Source: Nocardia sp. BMG111209
GTDB lineage: Bacteria; Actinomycetota; Actinomycetes; Mycobacteriales; Mycobacteriaceae
DNA: 64,000 nt
Direction: 5' to 3'
Assembly: GCF_000381925.1 (NCBI RefSeq)
Contig: NZ_KB907309.1
Coordinates: 1,364,001-1,428,000 of the forward strand
Part shown: one piece after another, positions 25,417 through 36,014 of the stretch
Position numbering within the stretch: the stretch's first letter is position 1
Layout of the letters: each line of letters starts with the position of its first letter
The notes under the pieces: model-generated
The model's database searches: none
Seen by the model: only the letters and a program-made list of their open reading frames with translations
What the model was told of the DNA's origin: nothing
Translations under genes and position numbers: made by a program

Positions 25417-26751
25417 ATGAGTCCCAACGTGATCCTCGAGTTCATCCTCGGACTGCTGCGCGATCACGAGGCCGCCGCCGGATACTGCGCGGACCCGGCC
25501 GCGGCCCTGTCTGCCGCCGGGTTGGCCGGGGTGACACCGGAGGACATCGCCGCGGTGGTTCCGATGGTGGCGGAATCAGTGTTGATCACCGATGGTTCCC
25601 GGCTCGCGACGGTCATGGCGGCGTTCGAACCGGCTGTCGCCGAAGTTCGCGAATCCGGCGAGCGGAGTGCCGATTCCACCGGATACCCCGGCTCCGGCGC
25701 GAACGGGCGCGGTCTCGCGGGCCGGGCGAACGGGAACGATCTGCTCACCGGTGGCGTCGGGTCGAACGGACGCCGTGCGGGTGCGCCGGAAACTCCCCGT
25801 GCTGTGCCGGGCGGTGGATTCGCCGTACTCGATTCGGAATTGGCCGCGAGCCTGCGGGATTGCATCACCGGAGGTGTCGCGCCCGGTGGTCTCGGATCCA
25901 CGTTCGCCGGAATCGGCCGCGTTCCCGGCATGTTCGCCGGAATCGGTCCGTCCGGCGACCCGCCGGCGCGGTCCGGGGAGAACGCGCGCGATCCGCTCGC
26001 GGCGAGTCCCGTTGTCCGGCCGCACGGCTGCGCGCCGATCGGCAGCGAATCGGCGGATGTGACCGGCGGGTCGGAGAGCATGTTCGGTGTAGAAGTCATC
26101 ACGGATCTCGGTGCTCGCGCGGATGGTGCCATTGCGGGAATCGGGCTCGGAAATATCTCCGCGCCGAACGGTTCGGAATCGAGTGGATTCGGTTGTTCCA
26201 CCGATGGTTCCGCATCCACCGGTGAGCTCACCGTCGATCTCGATGGTAGCGGCAGCGTCCGATTGCCAGGCGTTTTCCACAGCGATCCAGCAGGATTCGA
26301 GCCGCGGTACGACCCGGTCGATCCGGCCGCGGAGCTAGGGTGCCCGCCCGGACATGCGAGGTCGGCGCATCCGGGCGGGGACGGGATCGCACAGGGAACC
26401 GACCGGTCCGGCGACGCGCTCGACGGCCCCGACGGCGCAGGTGCGCCGAGCCTTTCGGATGAGGGAAGGTTCGGCGGCGACGCGTCCGGGGCCGGTGCGG
26501 CAGCGTGGCCGGACTCCGGCTGGGATGTCTCGGAGGTGCTGAGCCGGTCGGATGAGGGCGGGCTCGGTCATGGTTCGCCGGGATTCGCTGGTGGCCCGGC
26601 GGACCGGAGATCGGTTCGCTCCGGGTCACCCGCGGTTCCGGTGTGCGGTCCGGCCGATCACGGGATGTTCGAGGGCGTGGCGGGCGCCTGGTCGAGTGTG
26701 GATGTGGCGCAGGCCTTCGGCGCGGGGATGGTTCGAGAGTTCCAGGGGTGA
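25417..26751 (+). CDS. IniB-like protein
   Basis: The 444-residue frame from ATG 25417 starts with a helical domain of about 70 residues (VILEFILGLLRDHEAAAGYC, PAAALSAAGLAGVTPEDIAA) that matches the N-terminal domain of IniB (LFRS, then DPxxALxxAGLxxxTPxxI). IniB is the first product of the isoniazid-inducible operon in mycobacteria. The remainder is low-complexity Gly/Ser/Asp-rich, lacking the long Gly-Ala runs of the mycobacterial protein. There is no signal peptide. A few isolated cysteines occur. The iniA/iniC dynamin genes do not follow; the next gene is a dehalogenase 85 bp away. Molecular role unknown. Confidence 0.75.
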   Translation: MSPNVILEFILGLLRDHEAAAGYCADPAAALSAAGLAGVTPEDIAAVVPMVAESVLITDGSRLATVMAAFEPAVAEVRESGERSADSTGYPGSGANGRGLAGRANGNDLLTGGVGSNGRRAGAPETPRAVPGGGFAVLDSELAASLRDCITGGVAPGGLGSTFAGIGRVPGMFAGIGPSGDPPARSGENARDPLAASPVVRPHGCAPIGSESADVTGGSESMFGVEVITDLGARADGAIAGIGLGNISAPNGSESSGFGCSTDGSASTGELTVDLDGSGSVRLPGVFHSDPAGFEPRYDPVDPAAELGCPPGHARSAHPGGDGIAQGTDRSGDALDGPDGAGAPSLSDEGRFGGDASGAGAAAWPDSGWDVSEVLSRSDEGGLGHGSPGFAGGPADRRSVRSGSPAVPVCGPADHGMFEGVAGAWSSVDVAQAFGAGMVREFQG

Positions 26752-26836
26752 TGCAGGTCACATTCCAGGGCGGTCACAGGGTGGTCCGGGGATGTGTCCA
26801 ACCGGATGTCAGCACCTCGACGGAAGGACACCGGCG

Positions 26837-27694
26837 ATGCCCGTCATCGACGTTCTCGATTCGTATCTCAACTACACCGACGTCGGCGCCGGCGCGGTTC
26901 CGGTCGTATTCCTGCATGGCAATCCGACCTCGTCGTATCTGTGGCGCAACGTGATTCCGTACGTGAGCGACCGGACCCGCGCGCTGGCGCCGGATCTGAT
27001 CGGCATGGGCGAATCCGGTAAGCCGGAGATCGGTTACCGCTTCACCGATCATGCCCGTTACCTCGACGCCTGGTTCGACGCGCTGGGTCTGGACCGGGTG
27101 GTCCTGGTCGGCCACGACTGGGGTGGCGCACTCGGAATGGATTGGGCGGCAAGGCATCCCGACCGAGTTCTGGGAATCGCGGTACTGGAGACCTTCCTGC
27201 GTCCACTGACCTGGAGCGAGATGCCGCCGCGCGGCGCGGAGATGTTCCGTCGATTCCGATCGCCGGAGGGTGAGCAGGCGATTCTGGTGGAGAACTCGTT
27301 CATCGAATTCAACCTGCCGTTCGGCGCGAAATCCCTCACCCCCGCCGACCTAGACGTGTACCGGGCGCCGTATCCGACGCCGGAATCCCGCCGCCCGATG
27401 CTGGTGTGGCCGCGCGAGTTCCCGCTGGACGGCGAACCCGCGGACGTCGTGGCGATCGTGGAGAACTACGACCGGTGGATGGCCGGGTCGCCGGAGATCC
27501 CCAAGCTGGTGATGGCTGTGGAGAACGGCGTCGGGCTCGGCTCCCCGGAGGTGATCGACTGGGCCGTGTCGACGTTCGCCGCCGCCGAGTCCGTCGGTAT
27601 CGGGCCTGCCGGACATCGCGCTCCCGAGGACCGTCCCGATGCCATCGGTACCGCGATCTCGGATTGGCTGGACAAGCACGCACTGCTCGGCTGA
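26837..27694 (+). CDS. Haloalkane dehalogenase
   Basis: This 285-residue alpha/beta-hydrolase hydrolyses carbon-halogen bonds (EC 3.8.1.5). ATG 26837 follows GGAAGGA. The halide-binding Asn is N29 in HGNPTSSYLWRN. The nucleophile is D94 and the second halide ligand W95 in GHDWGG. E118 in LETFLRPLTW fits the acid position of the DhaA subfamily, and H260 in GPAGHRAPED completes the triad. Length agrees with the family. It is close behind the IniB-like gene but in an unrelated role. Actual substrate cannot be read from sequence. Confidence 0.9.
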   Translation: MPVIDVLDSYLNYTDVGAGAVPVVFLHGNPTSSYLWRNVIPYVSDRTRALAPDLIGMGESGKPEIGYRFTDHARYLDAWFDALGLDRVVLVGHDWGGALGMDWAARHPDRVLGIAVLETFLRPLTWSEMPPRGAEMFRRFRSPEGEQAILVENSFIEFNLPFGAKSLTPADLDVYRAPYPTPESRRPMLVWPREFPLDGEPADVVAIVENYDRWMAGSPEIPKLVMAVENGVGLGSPEVIDWAVSTFAAAESVGIGPAGHRAPEDRPDAIGTAISDWLDKHALLG

Positions 27695-27803
27695 ACCGTC
27701 GTGGCCGGTTCCCGGTACCGCTGTAGCCGGTGCGGGAACCGGCACGGGGTGCGACCGGCGGCGCACCCTTGCGGGTCGTCCACGGTCGGCGAACGATGGA
27801 ATC

Positions 27804-29084
27804 ATGACGGCAGCAGCGGGAGATACGGCGACCGGCGGTGGCACGGAACATGCTGGGGGACAACGATTGTCGACCGGCGATCGGGCGGTGAGCACCGAGT
27901 CCGCATCGGCCCGGCAACTCGCGGCCGCCGAGGGGGACACGGCCCCGCAATCCGTGGACGCCGCGCGGGGTGCGACCCGGGAACCCATGGTCGTCGAGGG
28001 GGGCGCGGCCCGGCAATCCGTGGTCGTCGAGGGCGACATGACCCGGCAACCCGCCATCGCCGAGCGGGACATGACAGTTGGCGTGCACTCGGCGGGGGAA
28101 CATTCCGCGAGCGGAGGAGGTGCGACCATCCCGGACGGATACGGTGTTGCGGCCGAGGCCGATCCGGCGGACGGGGAGGCCGGAGCGGAGACGGCGCTGG
28201 TCCGGCGAGCGGTCGCCGGCGATCGTGCGGCCGTCACGGAAGCGGTCCGACTGCTCCAGGATCCGCTGTATCGGCTGGCCCTGCGGATGCTCGCCCGTCC
28301 GGCGGATGCCGAGGACGCCACCCAGGAGATCCTGCTGCGGGTGATCGGCAATCTCGGCACCTGGCGTGGCGAGGCAAGGCTGCTCACCTGGGCCTATCGT
28401 ATCGGCGTCAACTATCTGCTCAACCTCGCGCGCCGCACTCCGCTGGAACGCATGCACCTGTCCCTGGACGCCTTCGGCGAGGGGCTGCGCGACGGGCTGG
28501 CCGATGCCGACTATCGCGGCCCGGAGGCGGAACTCCTCACCCACGAGATGCGGTTGTCCTGTAGCCAGGCCATGTTGCAGTGCCTGGTTCGCGACGAGCG
28601 CGTCGCCTTCGTGCTGAGCGAGGTGTTCGAGCTCGGCTCGGCGGAGGCGGCGTGGATCACCGGCAGCACTCCGGCGGCGTACCGGAAGCGGCTCGAGCGG
28701 GCGAAACGGCGGCTCGGCAACTTCCTCGGCGCCACCTGCGGACTGGCGAATCCGGCGGCGTTCTGCCGGTGTGCCCGGCGCATCGACAAGGCCGTCGCGA
28801 TGGGCCGCCTGGACCCGGCGCATCCGGTCCTCGCGACCCATCCCGTCACGCCGGGCGGCCGGACCGTCGCGGCCGCCGAGCAGCAGATGGTCCGGTTGCA
28901 CGATGCGGCGGCGGTGCTGCGCTCACATCCGGACTATGCCGCGCCGCAGGCCCGCACGGCCGCCATCGCCGGTCTGCTGCGGTCGGGCCGCTTCCCGCTG
29001 CTCGACGGTGGTGACTTGACGCCCGGCCGGGGCGGGAGTGTCCTGGAAAACGGGGGTACCGAGCGGGAAGCAGGTGTCTTGTGA
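27804..29084 (+). CDS. ECF-type RNA polymerase sigma factor with low-complexity N-terminus
   Basis: Sigma region 2 is clear at about residues 130-215 (AVRLLQDPLYRLALRMLARP, DAEDATQEILLRVIGNLGTW, ARLLTWAYRIGVNYLLNLAR). Region 4 follows (DERVAFVLSEVFELGSAEAA, YRKRLERAKRRL). The end has three to four cysteines (ATCGLANPAAFCRCARRI) that may bind metal. Residues 1-125 are non-conserved and contain four to five diverged copies of an 11-12-residue unit (RQSVVVEGDMT-like). The frame is open from ATG 27804, but a later start, for example ATG 28075, would remove this part. No anti-sigma gene is adjacent. It overlaps the HhH gene by 4 bp (GTGA), suggesting coupled translation. Confidence 0.82.
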   Translation: MTAAAGDTATGGGTEHAGGQRLSTGDRAVSTESASARQLAAAEGDTAPQSVDAARGATREPMVVEGGAARQSVVVEGDMTRQPAIAERDMTVGVHSAGEHSASGGGATIPDGYGVAAEADPADGEAGAETALVRRAVAGDRAAVTEAVRLLQDPLYRLALRMLARPADAEDATQEILLRVIGNLGTWRGEARLLTWAYRIGVNYLLNLARRTPLERMHLSLDAFGEGLRDGLADADYRGPEAELLTHEMRLSCSQAMLQCLVRDERVAFVLSEVFELGSAEAAWITGSTPAAYRKRLERAKRRLGNFLGATCGLANPAAFCRCARRIDKAVAMGRLDPAHPVLATHPVTPGGRTVAAAEQQMVRLHDAAAVLRSHPDYAAPQARTAAIAGLLRSGRFPLLDGGDLTPGRGGSVLENGGTEREAGVL

Positions 29085-29722
29085 ACGATCGACAGACCGT
29101 GAACGCGCTGCTCGAGCAGGCGGGCCGCACCTATGCCGCCGAGGCCGGGATCAGCCTGGCCGACCGGCCGGCGCCGCTGTTCCAGTTGCTCGTGCTCGCC
29201 CAGTTGATGAGTGCCAGGATCTCCGCGCACCTCGCGGTCGGGGCCGCCCGCGAGCTGTTCCACTCCGGCTACCGGACCCCGCAACGGGTCGCGGGCGCCG
29301 ACTGGCAGGAACTCGTGGACGCGCTCGGTCGCGGCCACTACGTGCGCTACGACGAGTCGACGGCCACGCGGCTGCGCGAGAACGCGGCCCTGCTGCTGGA
29401 CCGCTATCACGGCGACCTGCGCCGCCTGGCAGCCGAGGCCGGACACGATCCGCAGCGGTGCGCGGAGTTGTTGCAGCAGTTCGAGGGTCTGGGTCCGGTC
29501 GCGGCGGACATCTTCCTGCGTGAGGTCCAGGACACCTGGACCTGGGTGCGGCCGCGTTTCGACGACCGGGCCCGCCGCGGCGCGCGGCGACTGCACCTGC
29601 CGACCGATCCACAGGCCCTCGACGCACTCGGCCACACCGGTCACGACGCGGAATTGGCCGCGGCCCTGGTGCGGGTGACCATCGAGCGGGACCTGGCGCC
29701 GGCGGTGCTCGGCACCGGCTGA
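29081..29722 (+). CDS. HhH-GPD (endonuclease III-like) protein lacking catalytic residues
   Basis: The 213-residue protein has the helical fold and hairpin of the Nth/MutY superfamily (PLFQLLVLAQLMSARISAHL, then FEGLGPVAADIFLREVQ). The usual LPGVGxKTAxxVL has V where the catalytic Lys should be, and no C-terminal Cys cluster for [4Fe-4S] is present, so glycosylase/lyase activity is doubtful. It starts at GTG 29081, inside the stop of the sigma gene. The pairing with an ECF sigma factor hints at a stress or DNA-damage setting (inference). Confidence 0.8.
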   Translation: MNDRQTVNALLEQAGRTYAAEAGISLADRPAPLFQLLVLAQLMSARISAHLAVGAARELFHSGYRTPQRVAGADWQELVDALGRGHYVRYDESTATRLRENAALLLDRYHGDLRRLAAEAGHDPQRCAELLQQFEGLGPVAADIFLREVQDTWTWVRPRFDDRARRGARRLHLPTDPQALDALGHTGHDAELAAALVRVTIERDLAPAVLGTG

Positions 29723-29930
29723 TCGCGCGCGCTCGGATATCTGGACGTCGCCTGCTCGGAGGCGTCCGGATACGTCACGGACCGGCGAGTATGGGTGCCG
29801 GTGGGTTACCGGGAGATATCCGCATGTCCGGGTGCGAGCGCCTTCGTGACGCTCACCACCGGCCGGTCCGGTGCGTGCCGGGCTCGGGTGGGTATGCCGC
29901 CGATCGCATCCGAAAAATTTCCGCGATCCG

Positions 29931-29957
29931 GGAATCAACCCGGGGAGTCGCTCGTTG
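29931..29957 (+). promoter_or_regulatory. SigH/SigE-type promoter of dnaK
   Basis: GGAAT, a spacer of exactly 17 bp, then CGTTG. The same arrangement with the same spacing occurs before clpB (39234-39260). It matches the GGAA-N17/19-GTT form used by extracytoplasmic-function sigma factors such as SigH, which drives dnaK and clpB in M. tuberculosis. The match is by eye. Confidence 0.55.
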
Positions 29958-29971
29958 AGCTGGTCAACAAC

Positions 29972-29992
29972 ATTGAGTGCAGTCGGCTCAAG
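29972..29992. promoter_or_regulatory. HAIR operator for HspR, upstream of dnaK
   Basis: ATTGAGT-N7-GCTCAAG matches the HspR-associated inverted repeat CTTGAGT-N7-ACTCAAG at 12 of 14 fixed positions. It lies just downstream of the -10 element, where bound HspR would block transcription. hspR is the last gene of this operon, giving negative autoregulation. Confidence 0.8.
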
Positions 29993-30187
29993 AATGTAGT
30001 TGACTCGGGTAGATACCGGGGGCAGTATTGAGCCGACCACGCTCAGCGTTGCTGGGACCGTGCTCCACGCGGTGTTCGGGGTGAGGTCCCGCGGCCCGGT
30101 CGCATGCGCCACGAGCGCATCGCCGGGACCGGCGACAGGCACCTTGCCCTGTACGACACACAGGTACGTCACTTAGGAGGAACCACA

Positions 30188-32028
<1,841 letters not shown>

Positions 32029-32032
<4 letters not shown>

Positions 32033-32748
32033 GCCAGAATCCGGAACAGGAGCCGATCACCATCGTCGACAACCGCAAGGTCGATCCCGAGACCGGTGAG
32101 GTCCGGGAGCCGGCGGCCGACGCCACTGCGGCGCCCACTCCGGAGGCCGGGCCCGACGCCGCGGCGGCAACTGCCGCGGCGGTGGGCAACGGTGAGGCGG
32201 GTAACGGCGAGGCGGCTCCGGTGAGCGCCGACTCGGTCGGCGCCGAGCTGGCCGAACGCACCGCCGATCTGCAGCGGCTGACCGCCGAGTACGCCAACTA
32301 CCGGCGGCGGGTCGATCGTGACCGCAAGGCCACCATCGACGCGGCGAAGGCCTCGGTGGTCACCGAACTGCTCGGGGTGCTCGACGATCTCGATCGGGCT
32401 CGCGCCCACGGTGATCTGGAGTCCGGACCGCTGAAGTCGGTGGCGGACAAGCTGGCCGACGCGCTGCGCAAGCAGGGTCTCGACGAATTCGGCACGGAGG
32501 GTGAGCCCTTCGATCCGACCCTGCACGAGGCCGTGCAGCACGAGGGCGACGGCCACGATCCGGTCATCGGCGTGGTGATGCGCAAGGGTTACCGCTTCGG
32601 CGATCGCGTGCTGCGGCACGCGCTGGTCGGCGTCACCGACGCCGCCCTGGCCGCCGACTCCGGCGTGGAGCCGGAGGCGGACGGCGGCGCGGCGGATCCG
32701 GTGACACCGGAGACGACGAACGCCGGCGACGGCAGTGCCGACGAGTGA
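32029..32748 (+). CDS. grpE: Nucleotide exchange factor GrpE
   Basis: GrpE releases ADP from DnaK. The 239-residue frame starts at GTG 32029 within the dnaK stop. An acidic, Ala/Glu-rich, disordered N-terminus (to about 65) leads into the long dimer helix ([20 protein letters not shown]), the conserved [18 protein letters not shown] and the beta domain with [12 protein letters not shown]. The C-terminus adds an acidic tail of about 30 residues. Both tails are longer than in E. coli GrpE, as usual for actinobacteria. Confidence 0.97.
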
Positions 32749-32772
32749 CAGTGTGAAAGGAGGAGATGCTCG

Positions 32773-33948
32773 GTGAATCGGGAGTGGCTCGAGAAAGACT
32801 TCTACAAGGAGCTGGGTGTCTCCTCCAGCGCCTCCGCGGACGACATCAAGAAGGCCTACCGCAAACTGGCCCGCGACCTGCATCCGGACAAGAATCCGGG
32901 TGACGCCGGGGCCGAGGAGCGGTTCAAGGCCGTCAGCGAGGCGCATGCCGTGCTGTCGGATACGGAGAAGCGCAAGGAGTACGACGAGGCGCGGCGGCTG
33001 TTCGCCAGCGGCGCCTTCGGTCGTGGCGGGTTCGCGCCGGGCGGTGGATACGCACCCGGCGGCGGTGGATTCAGCGGCGAGTTCAACCTCGGCGACATCT
33101 TCGGCGGTACTGCCGCCGGCGGTGGCGACGGGGGTCTGGGTGATCTGCTCGGCGGGTTGTTCAACCGTGGTGGCGGCCGGGCCTCCACCCGCCCGCGGCG
33201 CGGCAGCGATGTGGAGACCGAGACGACCCTCGGCTTCCGGGAGGCGGCCCAGGGCGTCACCGTGCCATTGCGGATGACCAGTCCGTCGCCGTGTACCACC
33301 TGCCACGGCAGCGGTGCCAAGCCCGGCACCAGCCCGCGGGTCTGCCCGCACTGCAACGGAACCGGCGTGATCAGCCGCAACCAGGGTGCGTTCGGATTCA
33401 GCGAGCCGTGCGAGGACTGCCGCGGCACCGGGTCGATCATCGACGACCCGTGTACCGACTGCCACGGCACCGGCATCCAGAACCGGACCCGCACCATCAC
33501 CGTGCGGGTGCCCCCGGGGGTGCGCGACGGTCAGCGCATCCGGCTGGCCGGTCAGGGTGAGGCGGGCCTACGCGGCGCGCCGGCCGGCGATCTGTTCGTC
33601 ACCGTGCACGTCAGCAACGACAAGGTCTTCGGCCGCACCGGCGACGACCTGACCCTGGTGCTGCCGGTCAGCTACAGCGAACTGGTACTGGGCACCACGG
33701 TGTCGGTGCCGACGCTGGACGGCCGGGTCGGCGTCAAGGTGCCCGCGGGCACCGCCGACGGCCGCACCCTGCGGGTGCGCGGACGTGGCGTACCCAAGCG
33801 CGACGGCACCTCGGGCGACCTGCTCGTCACCGTGAAGGTCGCGGTGCCGCAGAAGCTGGACGACAATGCCACCGAGGCATTGCGGCTCTACGCCGACGCG
33901 GAGAAGGCGGGCGGGTTCGATCCGCGTGCCGGATGGGCAGGTGCGTGA
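32773..33948 (+). CDS. dnaJ: Co-chaperone DnaJ
   Basis: DnaJ delivers clients to DnaK and stimulates its ATPase. GTG 32773 follows AAAGGAGGAG. Residues 1-75 form the J-domain with HPD in [11 protein letters not shown] Gly/Phe-rich segment runs to about 150, then the zinc domain has four CxxCxGxG motifs ([32 protein letters not shown]). The C-terminal beta domains end at 391. All features of type I DnaJ are present. The stop codon overlaps the hspR ATG (TGATG), so the two are coupled. Confidence 0.98.
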   Translation: MNREWLEKDFYKELGVSSSASADDIKKAYRKLARDLHPDKNPGDAGAEERFKAVSEAHAVLSDTEKRKEYDEARRLFASGAFGRGGFAPGGGYAPGGGGFSGEFNLGDIFGGTAAGGGDGGLGDLLGGLFNRGGGRASTRPRRGSDVETETTLGFREAAQGVTVPLRMTSPSPCTTCHGSGAKPGTSPRVCPHCNGTGVISRNQGAFGFSEPCEDCRGTGSIIDDPCTDCHGTGIQNRTRTITVRVPPGVRDGQRIRLAGQGEAGLRGAPAGDLFVTVHVSNDKVFGRTGDDLTLVLPVSYSELVLGTTVSVPTLDGRVGVKVPAGTADGRTLRVRGRGVPKRDGTSGDLLVTVKVAVPQKLDDNATEALRLYADAEKAGGFDPRAGWAGA

Positions 33949-34340
33949 TGGACGAACCGAAGAAGATGAGTGCGTCCACCGAGTACTTCATGATCTCGGT
34001 GGCCGCCCAGCTGGCCGGTATGCATGCGCAGACCCTGCGCACCTATGACCGGCTGGGACTGGTGACCCCGCAGCGGACCTCCGGTGGGGGACGGCGCTAT
34101 TCGAGCCGGGACGTGGAGTTGCTGCGCGAGGTGCAGCGCCTGTCCCAGGACGAGGGCGTCAACCTGGCCGGTATCAAGCGGATCATCGAACTCACCAACC
34201 AGGTCGAGGAGTTGCAGCAGCGGCTCGGCGAGCTGATGGCCGAGGTGGAACGGCTGCGCGCGGCCTACCGCCCCGATCTCACCCCGCCTCCCCGCAGCAC
34301 CGCGCTGGTGGTGTGGCAGCCCCGCAACAAGCGGCGATAG
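33948..34340 (+). CDS. hspR: Heat shock repressor HspR (MerR family)
   Basis: The 130-residue repressor binds HAIR sites together with DnaK and lowers expression of dnaK and clpB. The MerR-type winged helix is at residues 10-80 (YFMISVAAQLAGMHAQTLRT, YDRLGLVTPQRTSGGGRRYS), followed by a coiled coil (ELTNQVEELQQRLGELMAEV). The last residues are basic (NKRR). ATG 33948 is chosen over ATG 33933 for the TGATG coupling with dnaJ and for length. Candidate HAIR sites in this window lie before dnaK and before clpB. Confidence 0.96.
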   Translation: MDEPKKMSASTEYFMISVAAQLAGMHAQTLRTYDRLGLVTPQRTSGGGRRYSSRDVELLREVQRLSQDEGVNLAGIKRIIELTNQVEELQQRLGELMAEVERLRAAYRPDLTPPPRSTALVVWQPRNKRR

Positions 34341-34358
34341 TCCGGCCTGGATTCTGTG

Positions 34359-34390
34359 ACAGCGCCTCCGGTGACGGAGGCGCTGTTTTT
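34359..34390 (+). terminator. Terminator of the dnaK operon
   Basis: An 11-bp perfect stem (34359-34369 with 34376-34386) and 6-nt loop is followed by a run of five T, 18 bp after the hspR stop. Confidence 0.9.
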
Positions 34391-34794
34391 CGTTGTGCCC
34401 CAGCGCCTTCACGGGATGTTTTGGCGTAATCCCCAGCGGCGGTGGCGGGATCGTTGCCGGAATCGCCTCAAATGCCGCGCGACACCGATTTTCGCGCTCG
34501 TTGGAACGGTCAGCACTGCTTCAGCAAATGCTACTCACAGTCAGGTAGCGGGCCGGTCGGTTCCTATCGGCGATCGAAATGATCCGAATTTGCTGCGCTT
34601 TCGGTATGTTTCCAGGGGGCTTGGCACGCTTCCGCCCTGCTCCGTCGGAATTTCACTCCTGTTGTTCGGGAAGGCCGTTCCGTTGCTGGCAAACCTCCCC
34701 TAGACTCGAAGAACATCGGCTGCTGACGAGTGGCTCGCGGCATTCCACTCCGGGTGCGGTCAGTGTTCGAGTGCGAAATGGGGTTGTGAGACTT
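34391..34794. other. Upstream region of flavohemoglobin gene
   Basis: The 404 bp after the dnaK-operon terminator show no gene. A plausible -10 TAGACT at 34701-34706 with a weak TTCCGT 17 bp upstream could serve the flavohemoglobin gene, leaving a leader of about 85 nt. Confidence in these hexamers is low. The stretch is slightly A+T-richer than coding DNA. Confidence 0.4.
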
Positions 34795-35964
34795 ATGGAT
34801 TCGCGGACCGTCGCATTGATCAGAACGACTTTCAAGGCGGTTGCTGCGGAGGAGGGGGGACCGGAGAAGCTCGCCCGGTCGTTCTACGCCATCCTCTTCA
34901 CCGAATACCCGCACATCCGGGACCTGTTCCCCGCCGCCCTCGGACTGCAGCGCGATCGGCTGATCAAGGCCATCGGCTACACCGTCGAGCGGCTGGAGGA
35001 GCCCGACCGGCTGCTGCCCTTCCTGGCGCAGCTGGGCCGCGATCATCGCAAATACGGCGTGACCGCGGATCACTATGCGGCAGTGGGCAGATCGCTGCGG
35101 CTCGCACTCAGCGGCTACGCCGGCACCGAGCTGTGGACCGACGAGGTGGAACGGGCCTGGGAGGAGGGCCTCGACCTCATCACCGCCACCATGATGACCG
35201 CCGCGGACCAGGAGACCGCACCGCCGGTGTGGACCGGTACCGTCGTCGAACACCGTGCGGTACTGCGCAATCTGTCGATCGTGCGGCTGCGGCTGGACCA
35301 TCCGATGACCTACGCGGCCGGTCAGTACATGAGCGTGCAGATCCCGTCCCGCCCGCGGATGTGGCGTTACCTGTCCGCCGCGGTCCCCCCGAATCCCCAG
35401 GGGGAGATCGAATTCCACATCCGCAGCGTCACCGGCGGCTGGGTCAGTCCCGCCGTCGTCGGGCACACCGCGGTCGGCGACCGCTGGCTGCTGGGCTCGC
35501 CGCTCGGCGGTCTCGGCGTGCTGCGCAACACCCGGCGCAAGATGCTCATGGTCGGGTGCGGCACCGGCATCGCCCCGCTGCGCGCGCAGTTGCTGGCGAT
35601 GACGCAGCGCCGATCCAATCCGCGGGTGCACCTGTTCGTCGGCGGGCATCACCCGTGCGATCTCTACGATCTGGAGACGCTGAGCGCACTCGCCGCCGCG
35701 CACAAGTGGCTGACCGTCACGCCGGTCGTCGAGAGCACCGAAAACCCTTGGTGGTACGCCGATTCGGCCGAGTCCGCGCCGGAACTGCCCGGACTGGAAC
35801 GAAGACAGGTGGGGCAGATCGGCAAAGTGGTGGCCGCCGCGGGGGAGTGGGCCGATCACGACGTCCAGATCGTGGGCGCCCCACCGATGGTGCAGACCAC
35901 CAAATTCCGCCTGATGGCCGCGGGCGTCCCGACCCGCAACATCCGGCACGACCCCCTCTTCTGA
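34795..35964 (+). CDS. Flavohemoglobin family protein (globin plus FAD/NAD reductase)
   Basis: The 389-residue protein equals the size of M. tuberculosis Rv0385. The globin domain (1-135) has a proximal histidine candidate H84 in LGRDHRKYGV. The reductase part has a beta-barrel with WRYLSAAVP (where classic flavohemoglobins have RxYS for FAD), then the nucleotide domain with VGCGTGIAPLRAQLLAM. This altered FAD site and the absence of classic heme-pocket context place it nearer the type II flavohemoglobins of mycobacteria, whose electron donor differs from NO dioxygenases. The reaction in this organism is unproven. ATG 34795 has only a weak ribosome binding site; GTG 34783 is an alternative. 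Confidence 0.88.
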   Translation: MDSRTVALIRTTFKAVAAEEGGPEKLARSFYAILFTEYPHIRDLFPAALGLQRDRLIKAIGYTVERLEEPDRLLPFLAQLGRDHRKYGVTADHYAAVGRSLRLALSGYAGTELWTDEVERAWEEGLDLITATMMTAADQETAPPVWTGTVVEHRAVLRNLSIVRLRLDHPMTYAAGQYMSVQIPSRPRMWRYLSAAVPPNPQGEIEFHIRSVTGGWVSPAVVGHTAVGDRWLLGSPLGGLGVLRNTRRKMLMVGCGTGIAPLRAQLLAMTQRRSNPRVHLFVGGHHPCDLYDLETLSALAAAHKWLTVTPVVESTENPWWYADSAESAPELPGLERRQVGQIGKVVAAAGEWADHDVQIVGAPPMVQTTKFRLMAAGVPTRNIRHDPLF

Positions 35965-36014
35965 GTCCGCCGCGACCACGACCGCCGACTCCGGCCGCAC
36001 CGCGCCGATCCGGC

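Larger units (their letters stand above)
29723..30187. other. Leader/promoter region of the dnaK operon
   Basis: No gene is seen in these 465 bp. The middle holds a SigH/SigE-like promoter (29931-29957), an inverted repeat GTTGA-GCTGG-TCAAC (29954-29968) overlapping its -10, and a HAIR-like operator (29972-29992). That leaves a leader of nearly 200 nt before dnaK. Confidence 0.6.
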
